Shown piece by piece: positions 37,878 to 45,385 of a stretch of DNA of 64,000 nucleotides. The DNA is from Idiomarina sp. GTDB lineage: Bacteria > Pseudomonadota > Gammaproteobacteria > Enterobacterales > Alteromonadaceae. The notes beneath the pieces are model-generated. The model did no database searches. It had not been told where the DNA came from and saw only the letters and a program-made list of their open reading frames with translations. The stretch lies in NCBI GenBank assembly GCA_022565355.1, contig JAIUMU010000002.1, positions 124,001 to 188,000 on the forward strand, written 5' to 3'. A program made the position numbers and the translations under genes. How positions within the stretch are numbered: position 1 is the first letter of the stretch; every line of letters begins with the position of its first letter.

Positions 37878-38242
37878 GGCTGCTCCTGTTCATTCGCGGC
37901 ACTGCTGCTTGCGTTAGTGTTCTTTTGCTCGCTAGAGCCTTCAGCCTGGTGACAAGAGCCTTCAGCTTGATTACAAATTAAGGCCAAGTTCAAGGTATAA
38001 AGCGGCCAGCGTTTTTCCACTTCCCGCAGGCGCGTGTTAAAGCGCACTTCCACGTAAGGAATGGAAAGATCATTCACATGCCCGCGTAAACGATTAATAT
38101 CGGCAGCGTTAGCACTTACCTGAATGTTAGTTTCGCTTGCCTTTGCTTCTGTAGTGGCGCTGGCTGCAGAAGCCACAGTTTCGCTCGCGGCATCTGGCTT
38201 TTGCACGTTTTTTTGTAGCGGATTAAACAACTGTGGTTTCAT
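37868..38242 (-). CDS. bcsR: BcsR-like small subunit
   Basis: 124 aa, about twice the E. coli BcsR length (62). The informative block is LSIPYVEVRFNTRLREVEKRWPLYTLNLAL (residues about 58-89 including the KRWPL motif), which resembles the BcsR core with its RWPL near the C-terminus. Both flanks are low-complexity Ala/Ser/Thr and Glu/Asn/Ser tracts. Position directly before bcsQ fits. BcsR couples BcsQ to the synthase. The call relies on a short motif plus synteny. Confidence 0.68.
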   Translation of the reverse strand: MKPQLFNPLQKNVQKPDAASETVASAASATTEAKASETNIQVSANAADINRLRGHVNDLSIPYVEVRFNTRLREVEKRWPLYTLNLALICNQAEGSCHQAEGSSEQKNTNASSSAANEQEQPCT

Positions 38243-38442
38243 AAACAGGGCTTCTTTAGTTATCTTTATTTTGTTTGATAAATGAACTTGTTTGTGAATT
38301 ATATGAGAGTTAGGTTATTCTTGATAGGCAAACTTTACGGAAAAATCAATAGATTCAGAATTTTAACAGCTGCATAATATTTTAAACTAGTTCATTCGTT
38401 ATAGTGTTTGTTTAATTTTTAACTTGGGCAAGGGGCCTTTAC

Positions 38443-39789
38443 TTGATTTCTTTGCAACATATTATTCCAAATATCGAACAGAAGTTGCCGCCGCTATTAA
38501 CCGGCGAGGCACATTGCTTTGTTGTGCAAAGCAGCATGTGGAGCGATTTCCTAACGCAGCATTTATGTTTGCAAGAAACCACGTTAGTGCTTGGTAGCGC
38601 CAATACACTTGAACGTTTGCAGCGCTTTACCAGCGATTTGCTCAACAATGAAAATTTGCGGTTAGCGGAATGGAAACATTCGCGATGGTTTCGTAACCAC
38701 GGAATATTACGATCTATTGCGCAAGCCGCTGCAGGCAGCAAAATTATTAATTTTCATGTGAATTATCGCGAGTTAAGTGAAATAGAACGTTCGGTATGCT
38801 CGCGCGAATTTTTATTACGGCTAAAAAATTGGGCGGCGGCGAATGACAAGTTGCTTATTTTTACCTTGCAAGCCGAAGTAGATAACCCCGACCTCACCGC
38901 ATTTTTAAATTCTTCTGCGCGCGGCTTTACCAGCCTGCATATGATTTATCAAGGCCAGCCAAACTGGCAGTGGAATTTGCAATATTGGTTCCGTGGCTAC
39001 GCAATTAACCGCTGGAGTTGGGAATTAAAAGAAGAATTATTACCTAATGGCGGCGTAAACTTTCAATTTGTTACCCATGATAATTTTGCCGCCGATACTA
39101 GCCGCATGGGTGAAAAAGCGCCGCGTTTTGTGTGCAATACCGCAATTGATGAAGGTGAATTTGTACCCAGCGAGTGGCAGGCTATTGGTAGCGACACTGA
39201 ATTGCGGGATGTGTTACCGCAAGGCACTGATGCAGCCGTTCTTTTGGGTATTCCTTCGCGCGAACAACTATTAAATGTTGCCGCCCGAATTTATGAGCTG
39301 CGGAAATATTTTGGCCCTTATTTGCGCATTATTGCTCGCGAACGTGATGAATCATTACGGCTGCAAGATGAGCGTATTCTTATTAGTAGTGGCGCGAATT
39401 TAGTATTACCGAGTGAAATTAGTACTCGCCGTATTATTGGCATTGCAGAAACCACCGTGGGCTTTTATTACTCGCTTACCTTAGCCGATAGTTTTGCGGA
39501 AATAAAAAGTAACCAACTTACCGAAGAAGTGCGTGGCTATTTAATGCCCCTCGCGTTTTTGAGTTCTATTTATACGCTGGAGAAAAAAGCCGAACAGCAA
39601 GCGCTAGATTCTGTGCTAATTCGTGCCGAGCCTGGCACCGGCCTTACCGCCCATTCCATTGTACGGCGTTTTTCTAGCCGTCGGCCGGGAGATGTAATCA
39701 CGGTAATTGGCGACCAGGTATATTTGTATTTATATGGCTGCCGCAGTTTGCTCCGGCTCCGATATATACCGCACCTTCCGCGCAAGTAA
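38443..39789 (+). CDS. bcsE: BcsE, c-di-GMP-binding cellulose regulator, C-terminally short
   Basis: 448 aa from a TTG start at 38443 with AAGGGG seven bases upstream. N-terminal REC/ATPase-like region (TTLVLGSANTLERLQRF), a middle region, and a C-terminal GIL domain with the RxGD c-di-GMP signature at R414-D417 (SRRPGDVIT) followed by YLYLYGC. E. coli BcsE has RTGD at about 415-418 but continues to 523, so this protein appears to lack roughly the last 75 residues. BcsE binds c-di-GMP and BcsR/Q and boosts synthesis. It is divergent from bcsR across a 200-nt AT-rich gap. It ends 11 nt before bcsG. Confidence 0.85.
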   Translation: MISLQHIIPNIEQKLPPLLTGEAHCFVVQSSMWSDFLTQHLCLQETTLVLGSANTLERLQRFTSDLLNNENLRLAEWKHSRWFRNHGILRSIAQAAAGSKIINFHVNYRELSEIERSVCSREFLLRLKNWAAANDKLLIFTLQAEVDNPDLTAFLNSSARGFTSLHMIYQGQPNWQWNLQYWFRGYAINRWSWELKEELLPNGGVNFQFVTHDNFAADTSRMGEKAPRFVCNTAIDEGEFVPSEWQAIGSDTELRDVLPQGTDAAVLLGIPSREQLLNVAARIYELRKYFGPYLRIIARERDESLRLQDERILISSGANLVLPSEISTRRIIGIAETTVGFYYSLTLADSFAEIKSNQLTEEVRGYLMPLAFLSSIYTLEKKAEQQALDSVLIRAEPGTGLTAHSIVRRFSSRRPGDVITVIGDQVYLYLYGCRSLLRLRYIPHLPRK

Positions 39790-39800
39790 CCAGCGCACCC

Positions 39801-40976
39801 ATGTTGGCGATACAGCGTGGCAGTGGCGATCCGGATGCTATTTTGGCGCGCTTTTATGCGCAGCAAAGCCAAATTCGCTTAAGCCCTCCGAGCGTGCCGA
39901 ACCCAAATTTCGATATTTTAATTCTCAATGTTTGCTCACTATCGTGGCAAGATTTGCAGCAATTTGATCTGCTGGATCATCCACTGTGGGCGCAAGCCGA
40001 CATTATGCTCAGTAATTTTTACACCGGTAGTTCGTATTCTGGGCCGGCCACCTTGCGCTTGTTGCAAGCTAGTTGCGGCCACGTGCCTCATCGGCAGCTG
40101 TTTGAACCGGAAGGCGAATGCCTGATTAACGAGCAGCTTGCAGCCCTTGGCTTTGATGCTGAGATTCGCATGAACCACAGCGGCGCGTTTGATAACTTTT
40201 TACGGCAAATTCGTGAGCTTGGCGGCATGCAGGATGCACAGGTTGTGAGCCCCGAGCAATTTCCAATTGCTATGAGTGGCTTTGACCAGGCACCGATTCG
40301 GGCAGATAGCGCAATATTTACTGATTGGCTGGATACTCTCGGTGAAACGCCGAAATTCACCTTCTATAACACCATGAGTTTGCACGATGGCAACCGTTTA
40401 TCGGGCTTTCGCGGTAACAGTATGGCGAGCTATCGAACGTGGGCCAAAAACCTGCTGGATGATACGCTGCAACTGTTTCAAGATATTGAGGCAAGTGGCC
40501 GCAATGTGCTGGTAGTAATGGTGCCGGAGCATGGTGCGGGGCTGCAAGGCGATCGCATGCAACTGCCCGGTATGCGTGAGATTCCAACCCCTGAACTTAC
40601 CCATGTGCCCGTGCTGTTTAAGCTATTTGGTGAGGGTGTTTCTGGGGCTGCTGGTTTGAGTGCGGCGGGTTCAGGTGCCGGTTCAGGTTTAAGTTCTGGC
40701 GCAGGTTCTGCTAGATCGAGCGCGGATTCTGGCACACGGCCGCACGAACTTGTGCAAATTGGCCATGCCACTGGGCCTAGCGCAATTGCCGAAGTGATAT
40801 ACGAAATTATCCGCCAACAGCCGTTTACTGGGGGACGTTATCGCCCTGCTGAAATCGCTGGAGCGGTGAACGAAACATTGCCTGTGTTGGAAAATGACCG
40901 GGTGATTATGCTGAATGTGGAAGGGCAGTTTCTTCTGCAAATTAACAATGGAGAGTGGCGGCCTTATAACCGCTAA
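39801..40976 (+). CDS. bcsG: BcsG catalytic domain (cellulose phosphoethanolamine transferase) lacking the membrane domain
   Basis: 391 aa; E. coli BcsG is about 559 with an N-terminal multi-helix membrane region. Catalytic residues align by spacing: Zn-ligand C45 (NVCSLSW), nucleophile S80 (SSYSGPA), H195 (SLHDGN), E243-H244 (VPEHGAG). The numbering offset to E. coli is about 198 residues, which is the size of the missing membrane part. No signal peptide or transmembrane segment is seen, and no Shine-Dalgarno precedes the ATG. The reading frame is open upstream only to a TAG at 39675 and has no other ATG. A Gly/Ser/Ala-rich insertion lies near residues 280-305. It may be soluble and inactive on periplasmic cellulose, or exported another way. 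Confidence 0.85.
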   Translation: MLAIQRGSGDPDAILARFYAQQSQIRLSPPSVPNPNFDILILNVCSLSWQDLQQFDLLDHPLWAQADIMLSNFYTGSSYSGPATLRLLQASCGHVPHRQLFEPEGECLINEQLAALGFDAEIRMNHSGAFDNFLRQIRELGGMQDAQVVSPEQFPIAMSGFDQAPIRADSAIFTDWLDTLGETPKFTFYNTMSLHDGNRLSGFRGNSMASYRTWAKNLLDDTLQLFQDIEASGRNVLVVMVPEHGAGLQGDRMQLPGMREIPTPELTHVPVLFKLFGEGVSGAAGLSAAGSGAGSGLSSGAGSARSSADSGTRPHELVQIGHATGPSAIAEVIYEIIRQQPFTGGRYRPAEIAGAVNETLPVLENDRVIMLNVEGQFLLQINNGEWRPYNR

Positions 40977-40993
40977 ACAAGAAGGATAGCAAC

Positions 40994-42529
40994 ATGGACG
41001 TAATACACCACGGCGCGGCAAGCGGCGTTACCGGCTCATGCCACGAGCTCGTTGTAGCACCCGGCGCCTCAGTTTTAGTGGATATTGGCTTGTTTCAAGG
41101 GGCAGAAACCAGCGGCGCCGATACAGTTAGCGGTGATGCCGGCGAGAACAACCAAGCCATTGATTTTTCACTCGATAATGTGCGCGCGTTAGTAATTACT
41201 CACTGCCACATAGACCACGTGGGCCGCCTACCCTGGCTGCTCATCGCCGGATTCCGCAAACCCATCTTTTGTACTCGCGCCACCGCACATTTGCTGCCCA
41301 TGGTAATCGAGGACGCCCTAAAAGTTGGCCTCACCCGCAACGCCCAACTCATTCAAGCCGTGCTGAAACTGCTAAATGGCCTGCTGCATCCCGTAGATTA
41401 CGATGAATGGCTCGAGCTTGGCACCATCGATGCCGCGCTGCCGCTGCGCCTGCGCTTCCGCCAAGCCGGCCACATTCTTGGCTCTTCTTATGTTGAATTT
41501 GAGGGGGCAGAGAAGAAGGGGTCAGTGAGCGCGGTGTCGGAGAGAGAGGTGTCAGTGACGGTGGTGTCAGAGACGGCGGTGTCAGAGACGGCGGTGTCAG
41601 ACACCGCGCTCACTGACCCCAATCTCTCGGGCAAGCCGCAGCGGATCGTGTTTTCTGGGGATTTAGGCTGTAAAAACAGCCCCTTATTGCCGGACCCGCA
41701 GCCGCTGGAGCGCGCGGATATGCTGGTGTTGGAATCTACCTACGGGGATAAAAATCATGAAAATCGTGCCGAGCGGCAGCAACGCTTACAGCGCGTGATT
41801 GAGCATTGCGTTGCCGATCGTGGCGCCGTGCTCATTCCAGCCTTCAGTATTGGCCGCACGCAAGAGCTGCTGTACGAGCTGGAAGATATTATTTACCAAT
41901 GCAAACAAGCTGAATGCGCCAAGGAACAGAGTATTTGGCAAGATATCGTGGTGATCGTTGATTCACCGATGGCCGCCGAGTTTACCCAACAGTATCGTAA
42001 GATGCGCGATTTATGGGATGCCGAAGCGCGCGGCAGGCTAGCTGATGATCGCCATCCGTTGAACTTCAAACGTATGCATATCGTTTCCAGCCACGCAGAA
42101 CACGAGCGTTTGGTGAATTATCTGCGCAGCACCGGCGAACCCTGCATTGTGATCGCCGCCAGCGGCATGTGCACCGGCGGCCGCATGGTGAACTACTTGC
42201 GTGCATTACTTCCCGACCCACGCACCGATGTACTATTCGTTGGCTTTCAGGCTTCCGGCACGCCAGGCCGCGATATTCAACGCTATGGGCCGCGCGGCGG
42301 TTACGTGGATCTTGATGGCGAACGGATATGGATAAAGGCGGAGATTCACACCCTCGGCGGCTATTCCGCACATGCCGACCAGCAAGAACTTATCGAGTTT
42401 ATCGCCACCGCTGAACACGTTGGCCATGTGCGCCTAGTGCATGGCGATGCCGCCGTGCAGCGCGCCTTTCGTAGCATACTGCAGGAGCGCTTCCCGGAAA
42501 TGACCGTAGATTGCGCCTGCGATTTATAG
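40994..42529 (+). CDS. MBL-fold beta-CASP RNA nuclease-like protein with in-frame repeat insertion
   Basis: 511 aa. Metallo-beta-lactamase motif THCHIDHVG near residue 70, QAGHILGSSYVEFE, VFSGDLG, LESTYGDKNHE, and the beta-CASP part with PAFSIGRTQELLYEL, DSPMA, ASGMCTGGRMVNYLR and the C-terminal GYSAHADQQEL. This matches the CPSF73/YsH1-type prokaryotic RNA-processing family. Residues about 173-211 are encoded by a 103-bp palindromic repeat (41518-41620) and read VSETAVSETAVSDTALTDP; this falls between the VEFE and IVFSGD strands, a surface loop in the fold. The SD is AAGGA. It follows bcsG by 17 nt and converges on hipA. Confidence 0.87.
   Translation: MDVIHHGAASGVTGSCHELVVAPGASVLVDIGLFQGAETSGADTVSGDAGENNQAIDFSLDNVRALVITHCHIDHVGRLPWLLIAGFRKPIFCTRATAHLLPMVIEDALKVGLTRNAQLIQAVLKLLNGLLHPVDYDEWLELGTIDAALPLRLRFRQAGHILGSSYVEFEGAEKKGSVSAVSEREVSVTVVSETAVSETAVSDTALTDPNLSGKPQRIVFSGDLGCKNSPLLPDPQPLERADMLVLESTYGDKNHENRAERQQRLQRVIEHCVADRGAVLIPAFSIGRTQELLYELEDIIYQCKQAECAKEQSIWQDIVVIVDSPMAAEFTQQYRKMRDLWDAEARGRLADDRHPLNFKRMHIVSSHAEHERLVNYLRSTGEPCIVIAASGMCTGGRMVNYLRALLPDPRTDVLFVGFQASGTPGRDIQRYGPRGGYVDLDGERIWIKAEIHTLGGYSAHADQQELIEFIATAEHVGHVRLVHGDAAVQRAFRSILQERFPEMTVDCACDL
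41518..41620 (+). repeat. 103-bp palindromic repeat inside the MBL nuclease gene
   Basis: Perfect 21-bp terminal inverted repeats beginning GGGGTCAGTGAGCGCGG and ending CCGCGCTCACTGACCCC. Inside are four imperfect 15-bp units of the form GGTGTCAGAGACGGC, two of them identical. The length fits 28+15n with n=5. It is read in frame as part of the protein. Confidence 0.92.
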
Positions 42530-42543
42530 ATTGGACAAACAAC

Positions 42544-43791
42544 CTAAACGCGGAAGCAGTTTTCTTTTAGAAGCTGGCTTTCGCGGCTAAGCCCAAGTTG
42601 GTTTGCTGCTACTTTCCAGGTTTTTACCGCTTGCATTACTTCATCATAAATTTTAATGGCGCTAGTTTTATCGATACGGAAATATTCCGCTACTGAAAAT
42701 GCCAATTCATAATCAAGTTCATTGGAGTGCTCGTTTATGTTTAAGCTCAAACCGTAACTATCAGATTCAGGATTGATATCGTAAGCAGGTGATAGCTGCC
42801 AGCCATTTTGAGTGAGCAAAAATCCATGATTCCGTAGATGGTCATCGGTGTTTGATACCGCGATAGAGAAAACGATTCTCCGCCACAATTGTTCTAAATC
42901 TTGTTCTGGGAAAGAACCATTCATTACAATAAATTCTGCAAGTTCAAGATATGACGCACCTTCATGCTTGCCATCATAGTAGCCTAATAAGGTCATTGCA
43001 GAAGCAAAATGTATTCTGGTATCGCCGGTACGATCAAATCGCTTCGTAATGAATGTATGATGATTGGTATTTAATCTCTCTACATGAGCGGCCGCCATTT
43101 CAACTTTCGCCTGTTTTGCGAGAATATGGCACACCTTCTCCCAACCACCGATATCAACTGGGTCGTTTCTATTCGGAAACTTTGCAATCCACAATGCATT
43201 TTCACTATCAATAATATTCGCTTTTGGCCGAGCTCCCCCAAGGGATGAGCCTGGAGCAATCAGCATATTCAGCCATTTTAAATAATTTTCATTGCTTACA
43301 TCAGGATCATCTTCCAAATGCAGTGCTGCATACTCTAATTTTTTTAAAGATGTTTGCGGTGGCGCCGACAATTCAGTGTTGTTATCTAACCACTCTGATT
43401 GCGAATTTATACGGAATCGCAAACCACCCATTCTGCAGTGATCATGCACTCCTAGTAGATAATCAAATTCGCTTAAACGAGCTGATTCGCGCTTACCCAT
43501 TCGATGAAGCAACGCTGCTCTACGTTGCATTAACACTCGCCCCCATCGATCGGGGCTCGAATCTAGAAAAACTCTGAAATTCAGGTTGGTATCATCGTTA
43601 TACTGAATTCCTCGATACAAATTCAAGCTTGGATCGAGAGCTATACGGTGCTTCGATGACAGAAAATTATCATCATAGGCAAACGAGAATACTTCATGGC
43701 CACGGGTTTCATCACACGCGAGAATCCCCATTTTTTTCGGTTCAATAATAGGTTGCCAATGTGCATATACCTCTACGGACTTGCGCTTCAT
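42544..43791 (-). CDS. hipA: HipA-like serine/threonine kinase toxin
   Basis: 415 aa. HipA N-domain (Couple_hipA-like), then the kinase-like core: the activation/ATP loop APGSSLGGARPKANI, FITKRFDR, the catalytic loop SNTDDHLRNHGF and the Mg-binding AYDINPE. E. coli HipA phosphorylates glutamyl-tRNA synthetase and causes persistence; related HipA proteins have other targets. All core residues look intact. The start codon overlaps the stop of the HTH gene (ATGA), the normal antitoxin-toxin coupling. It converges with the MBL nuclease gene, 14 nt away. Confidence 0.9.
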   Translation of the reverse strand: MKRKSVEVYAHWQPIIEPKKMGILACDETRGHEVFSFAYDDNFLSSKHRIALDPSLNLYRGIQYNDDTNLNFRVFLDSSPDRWGRVLMQRRAALLHRMGKRESARLSEFDYLLGVHDHCRMGGLRFRINSQSEWLDNNTELSAPPQTSLKKLEYAALHLEDDPDVSNENYLKWLNMLIAPGSSLGGARPKANIIDSENALWIAKFPNRNDPVDIGGWEKVCHILAKQAKVEMAAAHVERLNTNHHTFITKRFDRTGDTRIHFASAMTLLGYYDGKHEGASYLELAEFIVMNGSFPEQDLEQLWRRIVFSIAVSNTDDHLRNHGFLLTQNGWQLSPAYDINPESDSYGLSLNINEHSNELDYELAFSVAEYFRIDKTSAIKIYDEVMQAVKTWKVAANQLGLSRESQLLKENCFRV

Positions 43792-44093
43792 TGCCGCCCC
43801 TTCAGTAACTCAATATCCTGCAACTTCCGCCCTAGCGGATCATTAGACGCTAATTCTTCAAGATTTTGCTCGAGCCCCAACACCGCCATCACCATGACAT
43901 AAACTCCCATGCTTACTGAGGGATCGCCATCAAACACTCGCTTCACCGTTTTTGGATCAAAACCGGTTCTTTCGCTAATAAGAGCTTTTGTATAGCCTCG
44001 ACGCTTCATTGCTAATAATAGGTTCTCACCAAAGCGCTTCATTAACTTCTGCTGAGTTGGAAACAAAGTTCTATTCCAGTTTCGTTTTGCCAT
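43788..44093 (-). CDS. hipB: HipB-like XRE-family antitoxin
   Basis: 101 aa. Helix-turn-helix at about residues 22-60 (FGENLLLAMKRRGYTKALISERTGFDPKTVKRVFDG), then the SVSMGVYVMVMAVLGL dimer strand typical of HipB-like antitoxins. It should neutralise HipA and repress its own promoter. Upstream (44094-44160) is very AT-rich. It contains the near-palindrome AGGATTTTATTCCT (44103-44116) and TATATTCCCATATATA-like inverted sequence, both possible operators though unlike the E. coli TATCC-N8-GGATA site. Confidence 0.85.
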   Translation of the reverse strand: MAKRNWNRTLFPTQQKLMKRFGENLLLAMKRRGYTKALISERTGFDPKTVKRVFDGDPSVSMGVYVMVMAVLGLEQNLEELASNDPLGRKLQDIELLKGRQ

Positions 44094-44213
44094 AACTAAT
44101 ATAGGATTTTATTCCTTCCTTTTTGCTTATATATGGGAATATAATACCAATATTAGCACCGCGATCAAAATTCATCCAGTATTTTGGCGAGATACCCTAA
44201 GCTGGGTGGCAGT

Positions 44214-45269
44214 TTAAGTATCGCAGTAGCCCGAAGGGAAGAGTACGAGGTGATCGAGGTTGAGGCGTAAGCCCACTTCTTGGCCGAGTTCGTATTGGTT
44301 GTGCGAGGGCGCCATGCAGAGCAAGTGGCTGCCGTTTTCTAGCTCGGCGGTATACAAAAAGTGCGCGCCACGGAATCCGCGGGCGACGATTTTTGCGCGC
44401 CGCTCTGAGGTGTCATCAATCACGATATCATCGGGACGAATGAGCACATCTACTGCTTCACCCTCGGTGCCGCGCACCACTTCATCACCACGCAATAATC
44501 CGAGCGGTGTATCTACTTCAAGGTTATCGGTAACTGAACCGTGTACCAGTACCCCTACACCAATAAAATCGGCCACCAAATGATGTGCAGGCTGATGATA
44601 CAAGCCATACGGAGTATCCCATTGCAGCAAGCGGCCGTGGTACATCACGCCAGCGCGATCTGCCATAGCGAACGCTTCTTGTTGATCATGGGTAACCAAC
44701 AGCGCGGTGATGCCCTCTTCTTTCAAAAGGTTGCGCACCTCCGCAGCAAGCGATTCGCGCAATTCCGCATCCAGAGAAGAAAACGGTTCGTCCATCAACA
44801 ATAGGCGCGGCTTCGGCGCTAATGCTCGTGCCAGCGCGATACGTTGTTGCTGACCACCAGAAAGTTGATGCGGATATCGCGGCCCATAACCTGCCAAGCC
44901 CACGTGGGAGAGTAACTGGTTTACACGCTTGCGTTGCTCTTCATCTGATTGCTTGCGAATACCAAAGGCCACGTTTTCAAACACGGTAAGGTGTGGGAAC
45001 AAAGCGAAATCTTGAAACACCATGCCAATGCCGCGTTTTTCCGGCGGAATATGCTGGCCAGGCGAGCTTACCAAGCGTCCATCGAGTTCGATTCTGCCCG
45101 AGGTAACTTGCTCAAATCCGGCAATTGCTCGTAGTAAGGTGGTTTTGCCGCAGCCGCTAGGACCGAGCAAACAGCCAATATCGCCTTCACCAAGATAAAA
45201 GCTAACGCCATCAACAATGGTTTGTCGATCGAAGCTAACTTCTACACTGCTTAGTTTTAACTGGCTCAT
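44214..45269 (-). CDS. fbpC: Ferric iron ABC transporter ATPase
   Basis: 351 aa. Walker A GPSGCGKTT, Q-loop VFQDFALFPH, signature LSGGQQQRIAL, Walker B LLLMDEPFSSLD, switch VTHDQQEA, and a C-terminal TOBE-type domain. This is the FbpC/SfuC type, and it is assigned by the neighbouring permease and Fe-binding protein. It lies 116 nt downstream of fbpB; that gap is almost filled by an octamer array. Confidence 0.9.
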   Translation of the reverse strand: MSQLKLSSVEVSFDRQTIVDGVSFYLGEGDIGCLLGPSGCGKTTLLRAIAGFEQVTSGRIELDGRLVSSPGQHIPPEKRGIGMVFQDFALFPHLTVFENVAFGIRKQSDEEQRKRVNQLLSHVGLAGYGPRYPHQLSGGQQQRIALARALAPKPRLLLMDEPFSSLDAELRESLAAEVRNLLKEEGITALLVTHDQQEAFAMADRAGVMYHGRLLQWDTPYGLYHQPAHHLVADFIGVGVLVHGSVTDNLEVDTPLGLLRGDEVVRGTEGEAVDVLIRPDDIVIDDTSERRAKIVARGFRGAHFLYTAELENGSHLLCMAPSHNQYELGQEVGLRLNLDHLVLFPSGYCDT

Positions 45270-45294
45270 GCGTTTCCTTTATTTATTCGTTTCA

Positions 45295-45382
45295 ACGTAT
45301 GTACGTATTCGTATATCTGCATATCCGTAAATGTGGATATCTGTATATGCGGATATCTACATATGCGCATATCCGCATACAC
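45295..45382. repeat. Tandem octamer array NNATATNN, 11 units
   Basis: Eleven consecutive 8-bp units, each centred on ATAT or a one-base variant: for example GTATATCT, GCATATCC, GGATATCT, GTATATGC, ACATATGC. Nearly all have TAT at positions 4-6. It fills the fbpB-fbpC gap. Similar arrays are at 49147-49170 and 54291-54330. Confidence 0.85.
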
Positions 45383-45385
45383 CCA

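Noticed and set aside
39678-39800. Open bcsG frame overlapping the bcsE 3' end, considered as a programmed frameshift fusing BcsE and BcsG
   Set aside because: No slippery heptamer or downstream structure is seen, and the frame closes at 39675. A deletion junction explains the arrangement better.
41518-41620. CRISPR-like array in the 15-bp repeats
   Set aside because: Units are contiguous without spacers and lie within a palindromic element.
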